Shown: positions 35,814 through 44,234, counted from the first letter of the stretch. The stretch is DNA of 64,000 nt from Streptomyces canus 299MFChir4.1 (GCF_000383615.1 NZ_KB911584.1:220966-284965), one strand, 5' to 3'. Numbers and translations are program-made. Notes: generated from the letters alone by a model not told the origin.

Positions 35814-36210
35814 TCGGTGTCCCTTCGGCGTCTCTCAGCGAGAAGGTGACCGTCCCCGTCACGTGGTTGCCGATGCGGTTGGTCCCCACGATCCGGACGG
35901 TCGCGGTGGCGCCTTCGACGGTCTCCACTCTTCCGTTCAACACCATGGTGTCGCCGGGGTAGTTGGGGGCGCCCAGCCTGATGGCCACCTTCTTGAGCAC
36001 GGTCCGCGGGCCGAAGTGGTCGGTGATGTAGCGCCCGACCAGGCCGTTCGTCGTCAGGATGTTCATGAAGATGTCCGGGGAGCCCTTGTGGCGGGCCGAC
36101 TCCGGGTCGTGGTGCACGTCCTGGTAGTCCCGGGAGGCGATCGCACCCGCCACGATCAGCGTGCGGGTGATCGGGATCTCGACGGGTGGCAGTTCGTCGC
36201 CGGTTCTCAT
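35794..36210 (-). CDS. MaoC-like enoyl-CoA hydratase subunit (ChsH1-like)
   Basis: The 138-residue single hot-dog domain has the hydratase-2 motif region DYQDVHHDPESARHKGSPDIF (Asp and His candidates near residues 32 and 37) and VTGTVTFSLRDAEG at the end. It overlaps the upstream MaoC-DUF35 gene (ATGA) and the downstream aldolase gene. In ChsH1-ChsH2 complexes this subunit supplies the catalytic residues. Confidence 0.85.
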   Translation of the reverse strand: MRTGDELPPVEIPITRTLIVAGAIASRDYQDVHHDPESARHKGSPDIFMNILTTNGLVGRYITDHFGPRTVLKKVAIRLGAPNYPGDTMVLNGRVETVEGATATVRIVGTNRIGNHVTGTVTFSLRDAEGTPSEHTRA

Positions 36211-37232
36211 ACGGCGGCCTCCTCGGCGGCGGCTTCCTCGGCGGCGCGGAAGACCGGAAGGGTGAGCTCACCGTCGTACACCTGGAAGACGAGCCGCACC
36301 GGCATCCCGATCCGCACCTTGTCGTACGGCGTCCCGACCAGGTTGCTGATGATCCGCACACCCTCCGCGAGCTCGACGAGTACGACGGCGTAGGGAGGGT
36401 CGAAGGCCGGGAAGGGCGGGTGGTGCATGACGACGTACGAGTAGACGGTGCCCTCTCCGCTCGCCTCGACCGTGTCCCAGTCGGGGCCTCCGCAGTGCGC
36501 GCAGCCCGGCAGCCACGGGAAGCGGAGGGCCGCGCAGGCGGTGCAGCGCTGGATGAGCAGCCGGTGCCGCTCGACGCCCTCCCAGAAGCCGGCGTTGTCG
36601 CGGTTGACGACGGGGCGGGGCCGGGGAGGGGTCTTCTTCGCCTGTGCCGGCGCGTACTTGAGGATGCGGAAGCGATGGGTGCCGACGAGGGTTTCGCCCA
36701 CGCGGACGTCGGTACGGGTCGTGACGAAGTGGCCGGTGCCGAGCTTGGTGGTCTTGCGGTCGGAGACCGACTCGATGACCGTGTCGAAGGTGATCTCGTC
36801 GCCGGGGCGCAGCGGCTGGAGATACTCCTGCTCGCAGTCGGTGGCGACGACCGAGGTGCAGCCCGACGCGTCGAGGAGGGCGAGGAGTTCGTCGTACGCC
36901 TGGGCACGGCCGGTGTGTCCACCCCGGGCCCCCGGGCCGCCCGGGCCGCCCAGGCCGCCCAGGCCGCCCAGGCCGCCCATCGTCCAGGCCTGGAGCATGG
37001 TGGGCGGGGCGATGGCCTCCGGGCCGGTGTAGGCCGGGTTGGTGTCGCCCAGGGCTTCGCACCAGTGCCGGATCATGGGGAGGTTGACGGGGTCCTTGCC
37101 GGTGGCGGAGACGGCGGCGGGGTGTCCTTCGTAGGACTTGAGGTGGGTCGACAGGTCGTGTGCCGGGTGCGTCGGGGCGTCGGGATCGCGGGCCTCCGGT
37201 GGGGCAGGCGGGGCCTCCGGATCGTCGACCAT
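36207..37232 (-). CDS. MaoC-N hot-dog plus DUF35 fusion (ChsH2-like)
   Basis: The protein has 341 residues. The N-terminal hot-dog domain (about 20 to 180: SYEGHPAAVSATGKDPVNLP; DEITFDTVIESVSDRKTTKL) is followed by a DUF35 zinc ribbon and OB fold (CTACAALRFPWLPGCAHCGG, near residue 215; then EGTVYSYVVMHHPP). The same fusion is found in ChsH2, whose DUF35 domain also holds the aldolase. A slippage-prone run of 9-bp GCCGCCCAG repeats (about 36936-36980) encodes a Gly/Leu/Pro-rich loop in the hot-dog domain. A 15-bp palindrome lies just upstream of the operon. Confidence 0.85.
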   Translation of the reverse strand: MVDDPEAPPAPPEARDPDAPTHPAHDLSTHLKSYEGHPAAVSATGKDPVNLPMIRHWCEALGDTNPAYTGPEAIAPPTMLQAWTMGGLGGLGGLGGPGGPGARGGHTGRAQAYDELLALLDASGCTSVVATDCEQEYLQPLRPGDEITFDTVIESVSDRKTTKLGTGHFVTTRTDVRVGETLVGTHRFRILKYAPAQAKKTPPRPRPVVNRDNAGFWEGVERHRLLIQRCTACAALRFPWLPGCAHCGGPDWDTVEASGEGTVYSYVVMHHPPFPAFDPPYAVVLVELAEGVRIISNLVGTPYDKVRIGMPVRLVFQVYDGELTLPVFRAAEEAAAEEAAV

Positions 37233-37261
37233 GACGGCAACCTCCTTGTCCGCAAGATTTC

Positions 37262-37276
37262 CTGACTGTCCGTCAG
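37262..37276. promoter_or_regulatory. Palindrome CTGACTGTCCGTCAG upstream of the ChsH2-like operon
   Basis: CTGAC and GTCAG arms flank TGTCC, 29 bases upstream of the first gene. It is likely a TetR-type operator for the three-gene operon. It does not fit the KstR or KstR2 consensus as I know them. Confidence 0.55.
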
Positions 37277-37857
37277 ATGAGGTGCGGTGTCAAGGCTGTT
37301 GCCGGGTGTGCGGAGACGCTGCTGCGGGCGGGAAGAAGACGGGTTCGTGGCGGGCCTGGAGGTCCCCGTGGTGCACCCGCGAGGGCTCCCGCGTGGCATC
37401 CGCGAGGACGGTCTCGCCGCGGCAGGACATCCCCGCACTACGGCCGCGAACGCTCCGTCACGGCGTCCGCGAACACGGCTTCGCCGCGCGCCTGAACAGA
37501 CCCGCGTCACGCACAGCCGCCCCTCAACGCGTCCGTGTACGTTCCCTCACCGCGTCCACGAACAGGTCTCGCCGTCGACGCGAACACGCCTACTTGGCCG
37601 GCACGACACAGTCTCACCACGCATCCCGACACCCGGCACCACACCCACCAACGCTCCCTCACCACCCCCACGCAGTCCCCCCGTCCCACCAACACGCTCT
37701 CGTCGATGACGCAAACACGCCGACTCGACCGGCGAGGCACAGCCCCGCAACGCGCCCGACCCCCGCCCCCGCGAACACGCCTGCGCGGCGGCGCCGAAGC
37801 ACCGCCGCGCGGACGTGTCCCACCCCATGCAGCACACCCCCCCGACGAGGGCCGGTC
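37277..37857. other. 580-base gene-free stretch with degenerate CGCGAACACG repeats
   Basis: No reading frame here has credible coding character. The sequence is C-rich and contains diverged copies of a unit resembling GCGTCCGCGAACACGGC: near 37466, 37550, 37578, 37700 and 37770 (GTCCGCGAACACGG, GTCCACGAACAGG, GACGCGAACACGCC, GACGCAAACACGCC, CCCGCGAACACGCC). Their origin and function are unknown. Confidence 0.55.
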
Positions 37858-37869
37858 AGCCCTCGTGGA

Positions 37870-38184
37870 TCACCACCACAGGGGGCTGAAGTTGACGGAC
37901 GTGTTGTTGTTCCCCTGGTTGACGGCCGTGAACGCGGAGCCGTTGACCTGGGCCGTGTTGCTCTGGTTCGACGCCCCGGAGCCGACGGCGCTCTGCTGCG
38001 TGGTGGACGAGTTGCCCTTGTTGTCGTGTCCGACACCGCTGCCCACGATGCTCGCGACACCCGCGTTCGATCCGTCGTCCGCGAAGCCGCCGTTGTCCGC
38101 CGCCGCGACGCCGGTGAAGAGTGCGGCGGCGAGCGGGAGGGCGGAGACGGCGGCGATGACGCGAGCGGAACGGATGCTTGCCAT
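37870..38184 (-). CDS. Small secreted Asn/Ser-rich protein
   Basis: The 104-residue protein has a perfect GGAGGA site and a signal peptide (about 1 to 29, ending GVAAA). The mature part is Gly/Asn/Ser/Gln-rich with no Cys (DNKGNSSTTQQSAVGSGASN, later NQGNNNTSVNF) and ends PLWW. Alternating Asn/Gln and small residues resemble curli-like or other amyloid surface proteins. It is not a chaplin or rodlin by its motifs. It may be a cell-surface or aerial-hypha component. Confidence 0.75.
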   Translation of the reverse strand: MASIRSARVIAAVSALPLAAALFTGVAAADNGGFADDGSNAGVASIVGSGVGHDNKGNSSTTQQSAVGSGASNQSNTAQVNGSAFTAVNQGNNNTSVNFSPLWW

Positions 38185-38505
38185 GGTGTTTCCTCCAGAA
38201 CCCGGCCTGTGACCGGTAGTACGTCAAGTGAGGCTGTTTTCAGGGCAGTTGGCCGACCGCCCCGATGCTGTGCACGACGTCGCGAGATCAGAGTTGCCCA
38301 CCGAATCCCCGGCGAACCAGAGCGGAAGGGGTTATTCCCCCTGAAGCGTGAGGACAAGTCGATAAACCCCTTTCGCGACTTCGAGCGGCAGGACAGGACG
38401 ATCCGGACTCCTGATCGTCAAGCGGGACAACAGAGGAAGCGTTCCGGCACCTTTCCGGCCAATCCACGGACCTCGGCGCGTCGCACCCGCCACCCCTTCC
38501 CTTTT
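38185..38505. other. Divergent promoter region without genes
   Basis: This stretch separates the leftward secreted-protein gene from the rightward Prim-Pol gene. It is less GC-rich than its surroundings and contains the short symmetric elements AGGGGTTATTCCCCCT (near 38330) and GATAAACCCCTTTC. No RNA gene or further coding sequence was recognised. Confidence 0.5.
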
Positions 38506-38521
38506 TCGAACACACGTACGA
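38506..38521. promoter_or_regulatory. LexA/SOS-box candidate upstream of Prim-Pol
   Basis: TCGAACacacGTACGA matches the actinobacterial LexA palindrome TCGAAC-N4-GTTCGA at all but one base. It ends 10 bases before the start of the Prim-Pol gene, a position where repressor binding would block transcription or initiation. Confidence 0.6.
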
Positions 38522-38531
38522 ACATGGAGAC

Positions 38532-39404
38532 ATGGCCACCACAGACCGGCAGGCCACGACGCTGGCCCTCGCACACGCCCTGTCAGCCGCCGAACGCGGG
38601 CTGGCCGTCATCCCCCTGTCCCGCACCAAGCTCCCCGCCCTGCGCTCCCCCCACCGCGACGACGACTCCCTGACCACCCCCTGCCACGGCGAGTGCGGCG
38701 CGTTCGGCCACGGGGTCTACGACGCCTCGACCGAACCCGTCCGCATCCGTGAGCTCTTCGCGGCGGCCCCCTGGGCCACGGGCTACGGCATCGCGTGCGG
38801 CCTGCCGCCCCACCATCTGATCGGCGTCGACCTGGACACCAAGTCGGGCACGGACTCCTCGGCGGCCCTGCGCGAACTGGCCCTGCGCCACCTCTTCACG
38901 ATCCCCGACACGGTCGTCGTCCTGACCCCGAGCGGCGGCCGCCACCTCTGGCTGACCGGGCCGCCGGACGCCGCCGTCCCCAACTCGGCCGGCCGCCTCG
39001 CCCCCGGCATCGACATCCGCGGCGCCGGCGGCTACCTCGTCGGCCCCGGCTCCCGCACCGACCACGGCACGTACACGACAGCTCCCGGCACCGCCCACCT
39101 CGCCCCCGCGGCCTGCCCGCCGGCCCTGCTGCGCCTGCTCCTGCCCCCGCCCCGCCCCACCCACCCCGCGACCCATCCCTCGGCCGGCGACCAGGGACAG
39201 GGCCTGGTCCAGTTCGTCCTCGCCGCCCACGAGGGCCAGCGCAACACCCGCCTCTTCTGGGCCGCCTGCCGCGCCTACGAGAACGGCATCGGCCCGGCAC
39301 TGGTCGCGCCCCTGGTGGACGCGGCCCTCAACGCGGGTCTCACGGAACGGGAGGCACGCGCGACGATCGCTTCGGCGGCTCGGATGACGGGGCACCGGCC
39401 TTGA
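38532..39404 (+). CDS. Bifunctional primase-polymerase (AEP/Prim-Pol) domain protein
   Basis: The protein has 290 residues. The archaeo-eukaryotic primase fold is indicated by the catalytic acidic pair in GVDLDTK (D100, D102), the following SGGRHLW with H138, and GIDIRGAGGYLVGPGS. A Cys/His group near 51 to 60 (CHGECGAFGH) may bind zinc. No helicase domain is attached, unlike plasmid Prim-Pol proteins; a helical C-terminal 90 residues follows. It could prime or do translesion synthesis. A LexA-box candidate upstream supports a damage role. Confidence 0.87.
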   Translation: MATTDRQATTLALAHALSAAERGLAVIPLSRTKLPALRSPHRDDDSLTTPCHGECGAFGHGVYDASTEPVRIRELFAAAPWATGYGIACGLPPHHLIGVDLDTKSGTDSSAALRELALRHLFTIPDTVVVLTPSGGRHLWLTGPPDAAVPNSAGRLAPGIDIRGAGGYLVGPGSRTDHGTYTTAPGTAHLAPAACPPALLRLLLPPPRPTHPATHPSAGDQGQGLVQFVLAAHEGQRNTRLFWAACRAYENGIGPALVAPLVDAALNAGLTEREARATIASAARMTGHRP

Positions 39405-39508
39405 CGAGCCCGGGGATGCGCGCATGGGGTTCCGGGCAGCCCCGCCGACACCGCTCCGACCACCGCAGACGTCGCCGTGAGCGTCGCGACCCCGCCTCAC
39501 GCCGCCCG

Positions 39509-40351
39509 CTACTCGCCCGGGCTCCACCTCGACCGGTGTTCGACCAACCACTTCGACGCGTACGCCACCGCCGGAGCCAGGTCGAACAGGCGGCAGTCGG
39601 CCGCGCCCACCGGGCCCCGGGCCACCGGACGTTCGGGCAGTGACTCGTAGGCGTCGCCCAGCGCCGGGAAGTCCGACGCGTCGAAGTCCACGTCGCGGTA
39701 ACGGTGCCAGCGCCTTCCCGAACCGTCGGCGACCGCACAGCCGTACTCCCGGCTGCGCCGGCCCGGCACGCGGTACTCGGCCAGGTGGAAGGCCGTGCAG
39801 ACGGAGTAGCCCACGCCCAGCAGCAGGACGCGGGCGTCGGCTTCCTCCAGCCGGGCGAGGGGGGATTCCTCGCCGAGGTGGCAGTTCAGGTCGTGTCCGG
39901 CGGTGATCCGCGCGGCGCCCGGCCCCAGGGCGGCGAACGAACTCTGCGGATGACTGCTGCGCAGTGCGCCGGGCCGGGTGCGGACCTCCTCCGGCAGGAC
40001 GCCGACCCCGTAGCTCGGGGTCCGCCCCGGATCGAACGCGGGCAGGGTGGCCCGCAGCCGCGGCCACTGCGACGGCGGCACGGCGCACCCCCGTGTGACC
40101 GGCCAGCGGGACGGGTCGGAGTTGTCGGGGGTCTGGGTATAGACCACGAGCGTGCCGTCCGCACCGAGCGCGTCCACGAGCGCGTCGACGACCGCCCCGG
40201 CACCACCGCGCACCCGCCCGACAGCGCTCAGGGACGCGTGCACCAGCACGGTATCGCCGGGCCTGATGCCCAACGCCCTCAGCCGCAAGCCCAGTTCCTC
40301 CGGACCGAGGGAGCCGGACGGGCCGACGGGAGGGGCGGCACGGACGGTCAA
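39509..40351 (-). CDS. AAC(3)-family aminoglycoside N-acetyltransferase-like enzyme
   Basis: The protein has 280 residues from a TTG that overlaps the upstream stop, with GAGGGGG before it. It shows the AAC(3) family course: DTVLVHASLSAVGRVRGGA near residue 33, GTLVVYTQTPDNSDP, and HPQSSFAALGPGA near 135. Known members acetylate the 3-amino group of aminoglycosides using acetyl-CoA, but many Streptomyces homologues have other or unknown amine substrates. Coupling to a 387-residue unknown gene next to the conflict cluster suggests a modifying role there; resistance should not be assumed. Confidence 0.85.
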   Translation of the reverse strand: MTVRAAPPVGPSGSLGPEELGLRLRALGIRPGDTVLVHASLSAVGRVRGGAGAVVDALVDALGADGTLVVYTQTPDNSDPSRWPVTRGCAVPPSQWPRLRATLPAFDPGRTPSYGVGVLPEEVRTRPGALRSSHPQSSFAALGPGAARITAGHDLNCHLGEESPLARLEEADARVLLLGVGYSVCTAFHLAEYRVPGRRSREYGCAVADGSGRRWHRYRDVDFDASDFPALGDAYESLPERPVARGPVGAADCRLFDLAPAVAYASKWLVEHRSRWSPGE

Positions 40352-41511
40352 CGCAGCGCCCCCTCAAAGACGTCGGCGGCTCTGTACGGGTCGACGCCCG
40401 AGACGCCGGTGACCATGCGCAGCCGCTCGTGCGACACATCGGTGATCCGGCGCAGTTCCTCCGGCGGCAACGCGGTCCACAGCAGCCGCAGGTCGTGGCG
40501 GGCGGCGGAGGCCAGGATTCTGCCCTGCGGGCTCCTGCCGTCCCGGAACTCACGCAGTCCGATGTCCCCGCCCCTGGCCATGGTGTACGGCGGTACCGAG
40601 TGCCGGGACAGCACCAGCGCCCCGGGACCGGCGCCCCCCTCGGGCCCGGACGCGAACAGGCGTCGTACGTCGTGGAAGTGACGCTCCTGGAGACTGCCGA
40701 TGTCGATCACCGTGGCGTTCTCCGGGACCGGGCTGCCCTCCTGGAGAGCGAGCGGGACCGTGGCGCGGTCGTGCACCAGAACGTGGGCGGCCGCGTACCG
40801 CAGGGTCTGCTCGTCGGCGGTGGCACCGCCCTTGCCACCGAGCCGCTCCAGGACATGGGCGCGGCGGGCAGGCGTCAGCGTCCGCACCAGATCGTCCAGC
40901 GCGGTGACGACACCGGGCGACGGAAGGGTGTCGTAGACCCCGAAACGGCCCGGCACCAGGGACGACAGGAGCCGGCCGAGACAGCGGGCCAGCAGGTCCG
41001 TCTCCTCGGCCACGGCGGACCCGGACAGACCGTTGACCCGGCCGCCGAGGGAACCGGCCAGCACGATCTGCAGGTGCGGGGCGCGGCGCCCTGCCTCGGT
41101 CAGCCGGGACGCCATGCGTACGGCCGGGAGGACATAGCTGAGCGCCCTGAGCGGGATCGTGGTGCTGGCGCCATACACGACCCGCAGCACCAGCGGGGCA
41201 CGGACGGCCTCGCCGACGGTCCGCAGCAGCGGGGCGACGCCGTGCCGGGGCAGGCCCTGGACGTAACCCGAGCGTCTGGCCTCGGCGCCGATGACCGCGC
41301 TCAGCAGGCGGGGGCGCAGCCGGTTGACCTCACTCGTCTGCTGTGCGTCGGTGCATGACGGAAGGGTGTCCAGCAGGCCGCGGACATCAGCGTCGGTCAG
41401 GAGCCGGGGTTCCTTGCCAGGTCCCAGGACAGGCACCCCCCGCATGATGGCAGTGAGCAGATTCGCCTGCTTCTTTCCCAGGGGCTGCGCCCCGTCGGAC
41501 ACGTTGGGCAT
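40348..41511 (-). CDS. Unknown 387-residue protein coupled to the AAC(3)-like gene
   Basis: I do not recognise a family. The protein is mostly helical, with a central part APLVLRVVYGASTTIPLRAL, then HLQIVLAGSLGGRVNGLSGS, and a late strand NATVIDIGSLQERHFHDVRR. The ATG at 41511 is chosen because the open frame upstream runs into the divergent promoter. It is transcribed away from the TIR-NACHT gene across 128 bases and overlaps the AAC(3) gene (TTGA), so it may be a partner or regulator for that enzyme. Confidence 0.7.
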   Translation of the reverse strand: MPNVSDGAQPLGKKQANLLTAIMRGVPVLGPGKEPRLLTDADVRGLLDTLPSCTDAQQTSEVNRLRPRLLSAVIGAEARRSGYVQGLPRHGVAPLLRTVGEAVRAPLVLRVVYGASTTIPLRALSYVLPAVRMASRLTEAGRRAPHLQIVLAGSLGGRVNGLSGSAVAEETDLLARCLGRLLSSLVPGRFGVYDTLPSPGVVTALDDLVRTLTPARRAHVLERLGGKGGATADEQTLRYAAAHVLVHDRATVPLALQEGSPVPENATVIDIGSLQERHFHDVRRLFASGPEGGAGPGALVLSRHSVPPYTMARGGDIGLREFRDGRSPQGRILASAARHDLRLLWTALPPEELRRITDVSHERLRMVTGVSGVDPYRAADVFEGALR

Positions 41512-41639
41512 TCTACCTGACAATTCGCCAATAAAGCCTGAATAGTTACGAGTTGATGGCCTGGATTGTGCCACGTCCGGTCGCTCGGGCTCGTGCGAAA
41601 CTGGAAACCAGGTACGCAAGCCACATACCGGGGGATGAG

Positions 41640-44105
41640 ATGGTGCCGGTGTACCGCTATGCCGTCAGCTATGCGCACGGCAGGGACGAGGCCTGGGTCG
41701 CGAGATTCCTGGACGAGCTGAGACGGCGTCTGGACGCGGCGGACGGGCCGCGGTTCCGTCGCCTCGTGCCACCGGCCGCCCCGACCGGCGGACGGGACGA
41801 GGGGTCGTACGGCGTCGGGACGGCGGACATCGTGCTGGCCCTGTGCAGTCCCGCGTACTTCAACGAGGGTCCGGCCCAGCGGGACTGGGCGGTCCTGGCG
41901 CTGCGCCGGAGTCTGGGGCAGGCCCGGACCGGCGTCGCCCCACAGCTCGCCCTCCCCCTGGTCTGGGAGCCGGTCGACCGGCGGCTGCCGGAGCCGGTCG
42001 CGACGGCCGACGTCCTCTCGGCGGGCCGGCCCGCCGAGTACCGGTCGCTGGGGCTGGCGCTGCTGACCATGCAGGCCGCGCGGTACCGCGCGGCGTGGGA
42101 CCGGGTGCTCGACGCGATCGTGGCCCGCATGACCGCGATGGCCACGGCCGGCGCGGCGGCACCCGAGCTGGACCACCGGTTGGCCGCGGAGGCCCCCGAC
42201 GCGCTGTCGGCCGACGACGCGGCCTTCACCGAGCGGTTCCGCAAGGAGGTGGCCCCGGTCCTGCCCGCCCTGCCGGTCGCCCGCACCGTGAGCGTCCTGC
42301 GCGGCTCCGGGGGCGCCCCCGGTACGGCGCCGGACAAGGGCGACCCGCCCCCGGACCGGGCCCCGGCCGTGGCACTGGCACTGGCCGCCGAGCTGCTGCC
42401 GGATCTGGGCCGACGGATCCTCCTCGTCGGCCCTCCTGGAGCCGGCCACACCACCGAACTCGCACGCCTCGTCGGCCGGGCACTGGACGACGGGACGCCG
42501 GGACACCCGGGAGCGGACCGCGCACCCGGGCAGCCCAGCGCACCCCGGCCGTGGAACGACGATGCCGTGACCGGGCGCCCCCGTGCGGTGCCGAGGCCGG
42601 CCGGGGTGGGGTGGGCGCCCTGGGGGTGCCGGATACCGTTCGTGCTGTCGGCGCGGTCGGGGGCGTTGCCCCGGCTGGACGGGATGGTGCCGACGCTCGC
42701 TCCGCTCGCGGCCGCGCAGGAGCCGGCCGGCTGGGCCGCCCGCCAACTGCGGTCCGGGCGCGCATTCCTGGCCGTCGACGACCTGGACGCGGTACCCGAG
42801 GGCAACCGGGCCGCCGTATGGGAGTGGCTGCTGCATCTGCTGGAGACCCACCCCCGGGCGCCCTGCGTCATCGCCACGAACGGCACCGGCGTGCCGTGGT
42901 CCCGACTCGGGGACGCCTTCCGGGTCGTGGGCCTCAGGCCCCTGGCCCCGGATGACACCCGCGCTCTCCTGAACGCCCGCGCGGCGGCGTCCCCCGGGGA
43001 TCGGCAGGCCCTCGACGTGCTGCTGCGGAGGTTCGACACCGATCCCCTGCTCGTCGGTGTCGCCGACCGCCCGGCCGCCGCCGTGGCGCTGCTGCGGGCG
43101 GCCGGCTCCGTCGGCCGGCCGGAACGGGTCCCCCGGCACCGGCTGCTGCGCGCCGCCGTCTCCGTGGCGTGGCGCAGACCGCGCGAGGAGACAACCGCCC
43201 CTCCCGTGCCCGGCCTCGCCGCGAACCAGGTACCCGACAGCGTGCTGCGGGCGGCCTCCGGTCGGCTGGCCGTCGCCGCCCTCGGACTGGACTGCTCCCG
43301 CATCCAGCTGCGGACCGCGCTGAGCGCCCTGCGGGAGCCCGGCTCCCACTCCGCCTCGTCCGAGCGGCTGCTGGCCGCGCTCGCGGACCGCGCGGGCGTG
43401 GTGTTCCGACCCGGACCCGACACCGTGGCCTTCCCGAACCCCGAGGTCAGGACTTTCCTGGCGGCACACCACCTGGCGCACGCGCCCGGCACCGACACCG
43501 ACGAACTGCTCCGCGCTCACCCGTCCGCCGAACTCGGCGAGCTGCTGGGCCAGTTGCGTGCCGTCGAGACCGGCGCCGGCACCGTCCGCAGCGTCCTGGC
43601 GACGCCGGGAGGCCCGCCGCGCCGGCTGTCGGCCGGCAGCCCGCCGCCGCGTCCCGCCGTACGGCGCGCGGACGTACGGTCGTCCGACGAGCTGCGGGCC
43701 CTGCTCCTGGCTGGTACCGCCGTACCCGAACTGCGCTGCTCCGGAGCGGTGGACGGGCTGGCCGAGGCGCTGCCGCGACTGCCCGGGCTGCGCTCGCTGG
43801 TCCTCGCGGACGACCCCTCGCTCGTCGCCCTGCCCGAGCTGGCCGGATGCTCCTCACTGAGGTCAATCCGGGTACTGCGCTGCCCGAACCTGCGGGATCT
43901 GACGGCGCTGGAGTCCTCGTCGGTCATGTTCCTCGGCATCGACCCGTGGCCGAACCTGCCCGTACCGGACGACCTGCGCCGCACACGCTGGCTGAGCCGC
44001 GTGGACCTGGTGACCCGGGGCCCGCGACCCCGCCCGGCCGCTGTGCCGGCCCAGCTCGGCGCAGTGTTCCCGGAGATCCGGATACGGCGCCGGCTGCACG
44101 GCTGA
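41640..44105 (+). CDS. TIR-NACHT-LRR protein (STAND NTPase, NLR-like)
   Basis: The protein has 821 residues; the ATG follows GGGGGATGAG. The N-terminus (about 1 to 165) is a TIR-like domain of the FxsC type: YAVSYAHGRDEAWVARFLDE, ALCSPAYF and LPLVWEP line up with YLSH..DEEWV, VLHSPRYF and VPVIWEP of FxsC here. The usual catalytic Glu position is Asp (PAQRDW), so NADase activity is doubtful. A STAND ATPase follows: Walker A GPPGAGHTT near 265 to 273, with His in place of the Lys, and Walker B FLAVDDLDAVP near 378. The C-terminus (about 700 to 800) has leucine-rich repeats (LRSLVLADDPSLVALPELAG). It heads the rightward operon. Confidence 0.82.
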   Translation: MVPVYRYAVSYAHGRDEAWVARFLDELRRRLDAADGPRFRRLVPPAAPTGGRDEGSYGVGTADIVLALCSPAYFNEGPAQRDWAVLALRRSLGQARTGVAPQLALPLVWEPVDRRLPEPVATADVLSAGRPAEYRSLGLALLTMQAARYRAAWDRVLDAIVARMTAMATAGAAAPELDHRLAAEAPDALSADDAAFTERFRKEVAPVLPALPVARTVSVLRGSGGAPGTAPDKGDPPPDRAPAVALALAAELLPDLGRRILLVGPPGAGHTTELARLVGRALDDGTPGHPGADRAPGQPSAPRPWNDDAVTGRPRAVPRPAGVGWAPWGCRIPFVLSARSGALPRLDGMVPTLAPLAAAQEPAGWAARQLRSGRAFLAVDDLDAVPEGNRAAVWEWLLHLLETHPRAPCVIATNGTGVPWSRLGDAFRVVGLRPLAPDDTRALLNARAAASPGDRQALDVLLRRFDTDPLLVGVADRPAAAVALLRAAGSVGRPERVPRHRLLRAAVSVAWRRPREETTAPPVPGLAANQVPDSVLRAASGRLAVAALGLDCSRIQLRTALSALREPGSHSASSERLLAALADRAGVVFRPGPDTVAFPNPEVRTFLAAHHLAHAPGTDTDELLRAHPSAELGELLGQLRAVETGAGTVRSVLATPGGPPRRLSAGSPPPRPAVRRADVRSSDELRALLLAGTAVPELRCSGAVDGLAEALPRLPGLRSLVLADDPSLVALPELAGCSSLRSIRVLRCPNLRDLTALESSSVMFLGIDPWPNLPVPDDLRRTRWLSRVDLVTRGPRPRPAAVPAQLGAVFPEIRIRRRLHG

Positions 44106-44234
44106 CGGACTGCCAGGTGCGCCCGTTCTCCCGGGAGTACCACGCTGTCGGACAGATTCGCCGGCGGAGTAGTGACCGTACGCACCATGGGGAAGAGTGC
44201 AACGGGGTGCGGTCGCCGACGCCGTGGGCCGACG

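Noticed and set aside
37262..37276. KstR box for the ChsH-like operon
   Set aside because: CTGACTGTCCGTCAG does not fit the AAC-N2-GTT core of KstR or the CAAG-N2-CTTG core of KstR2.
37870..38184. Chaplin or rodlin
   Set aside because: There is no chaplin core motif, no paired Cys, and no rodlin-like sequence; only the general secreted small-protein character matches.
37138..38673. 511-residue plus-strand frame through the repeat field
   Set aside because: Its sequence is low-complexity Thr/Pro/Arg, it runs antisense to the well-supported secreted-protein gene, and it has no ribosome site.
39509..40351. Dedicated aminoglycoside resistance gene
   Set aside because: The fold is AAC(3), but there is no antibiotic cluster or resistance context, and the gene is coupled to an unknown gene next to a conflict locus.
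41397..43520. Long antisense frames opposite the TIR-NACHT gene (also at 46362-48900 and 49247-50779)
   Set aside because: They have high Arg/Gly/Pro content, no family features, and lie opposite genes with clear motifs and overlapping starts and stops.
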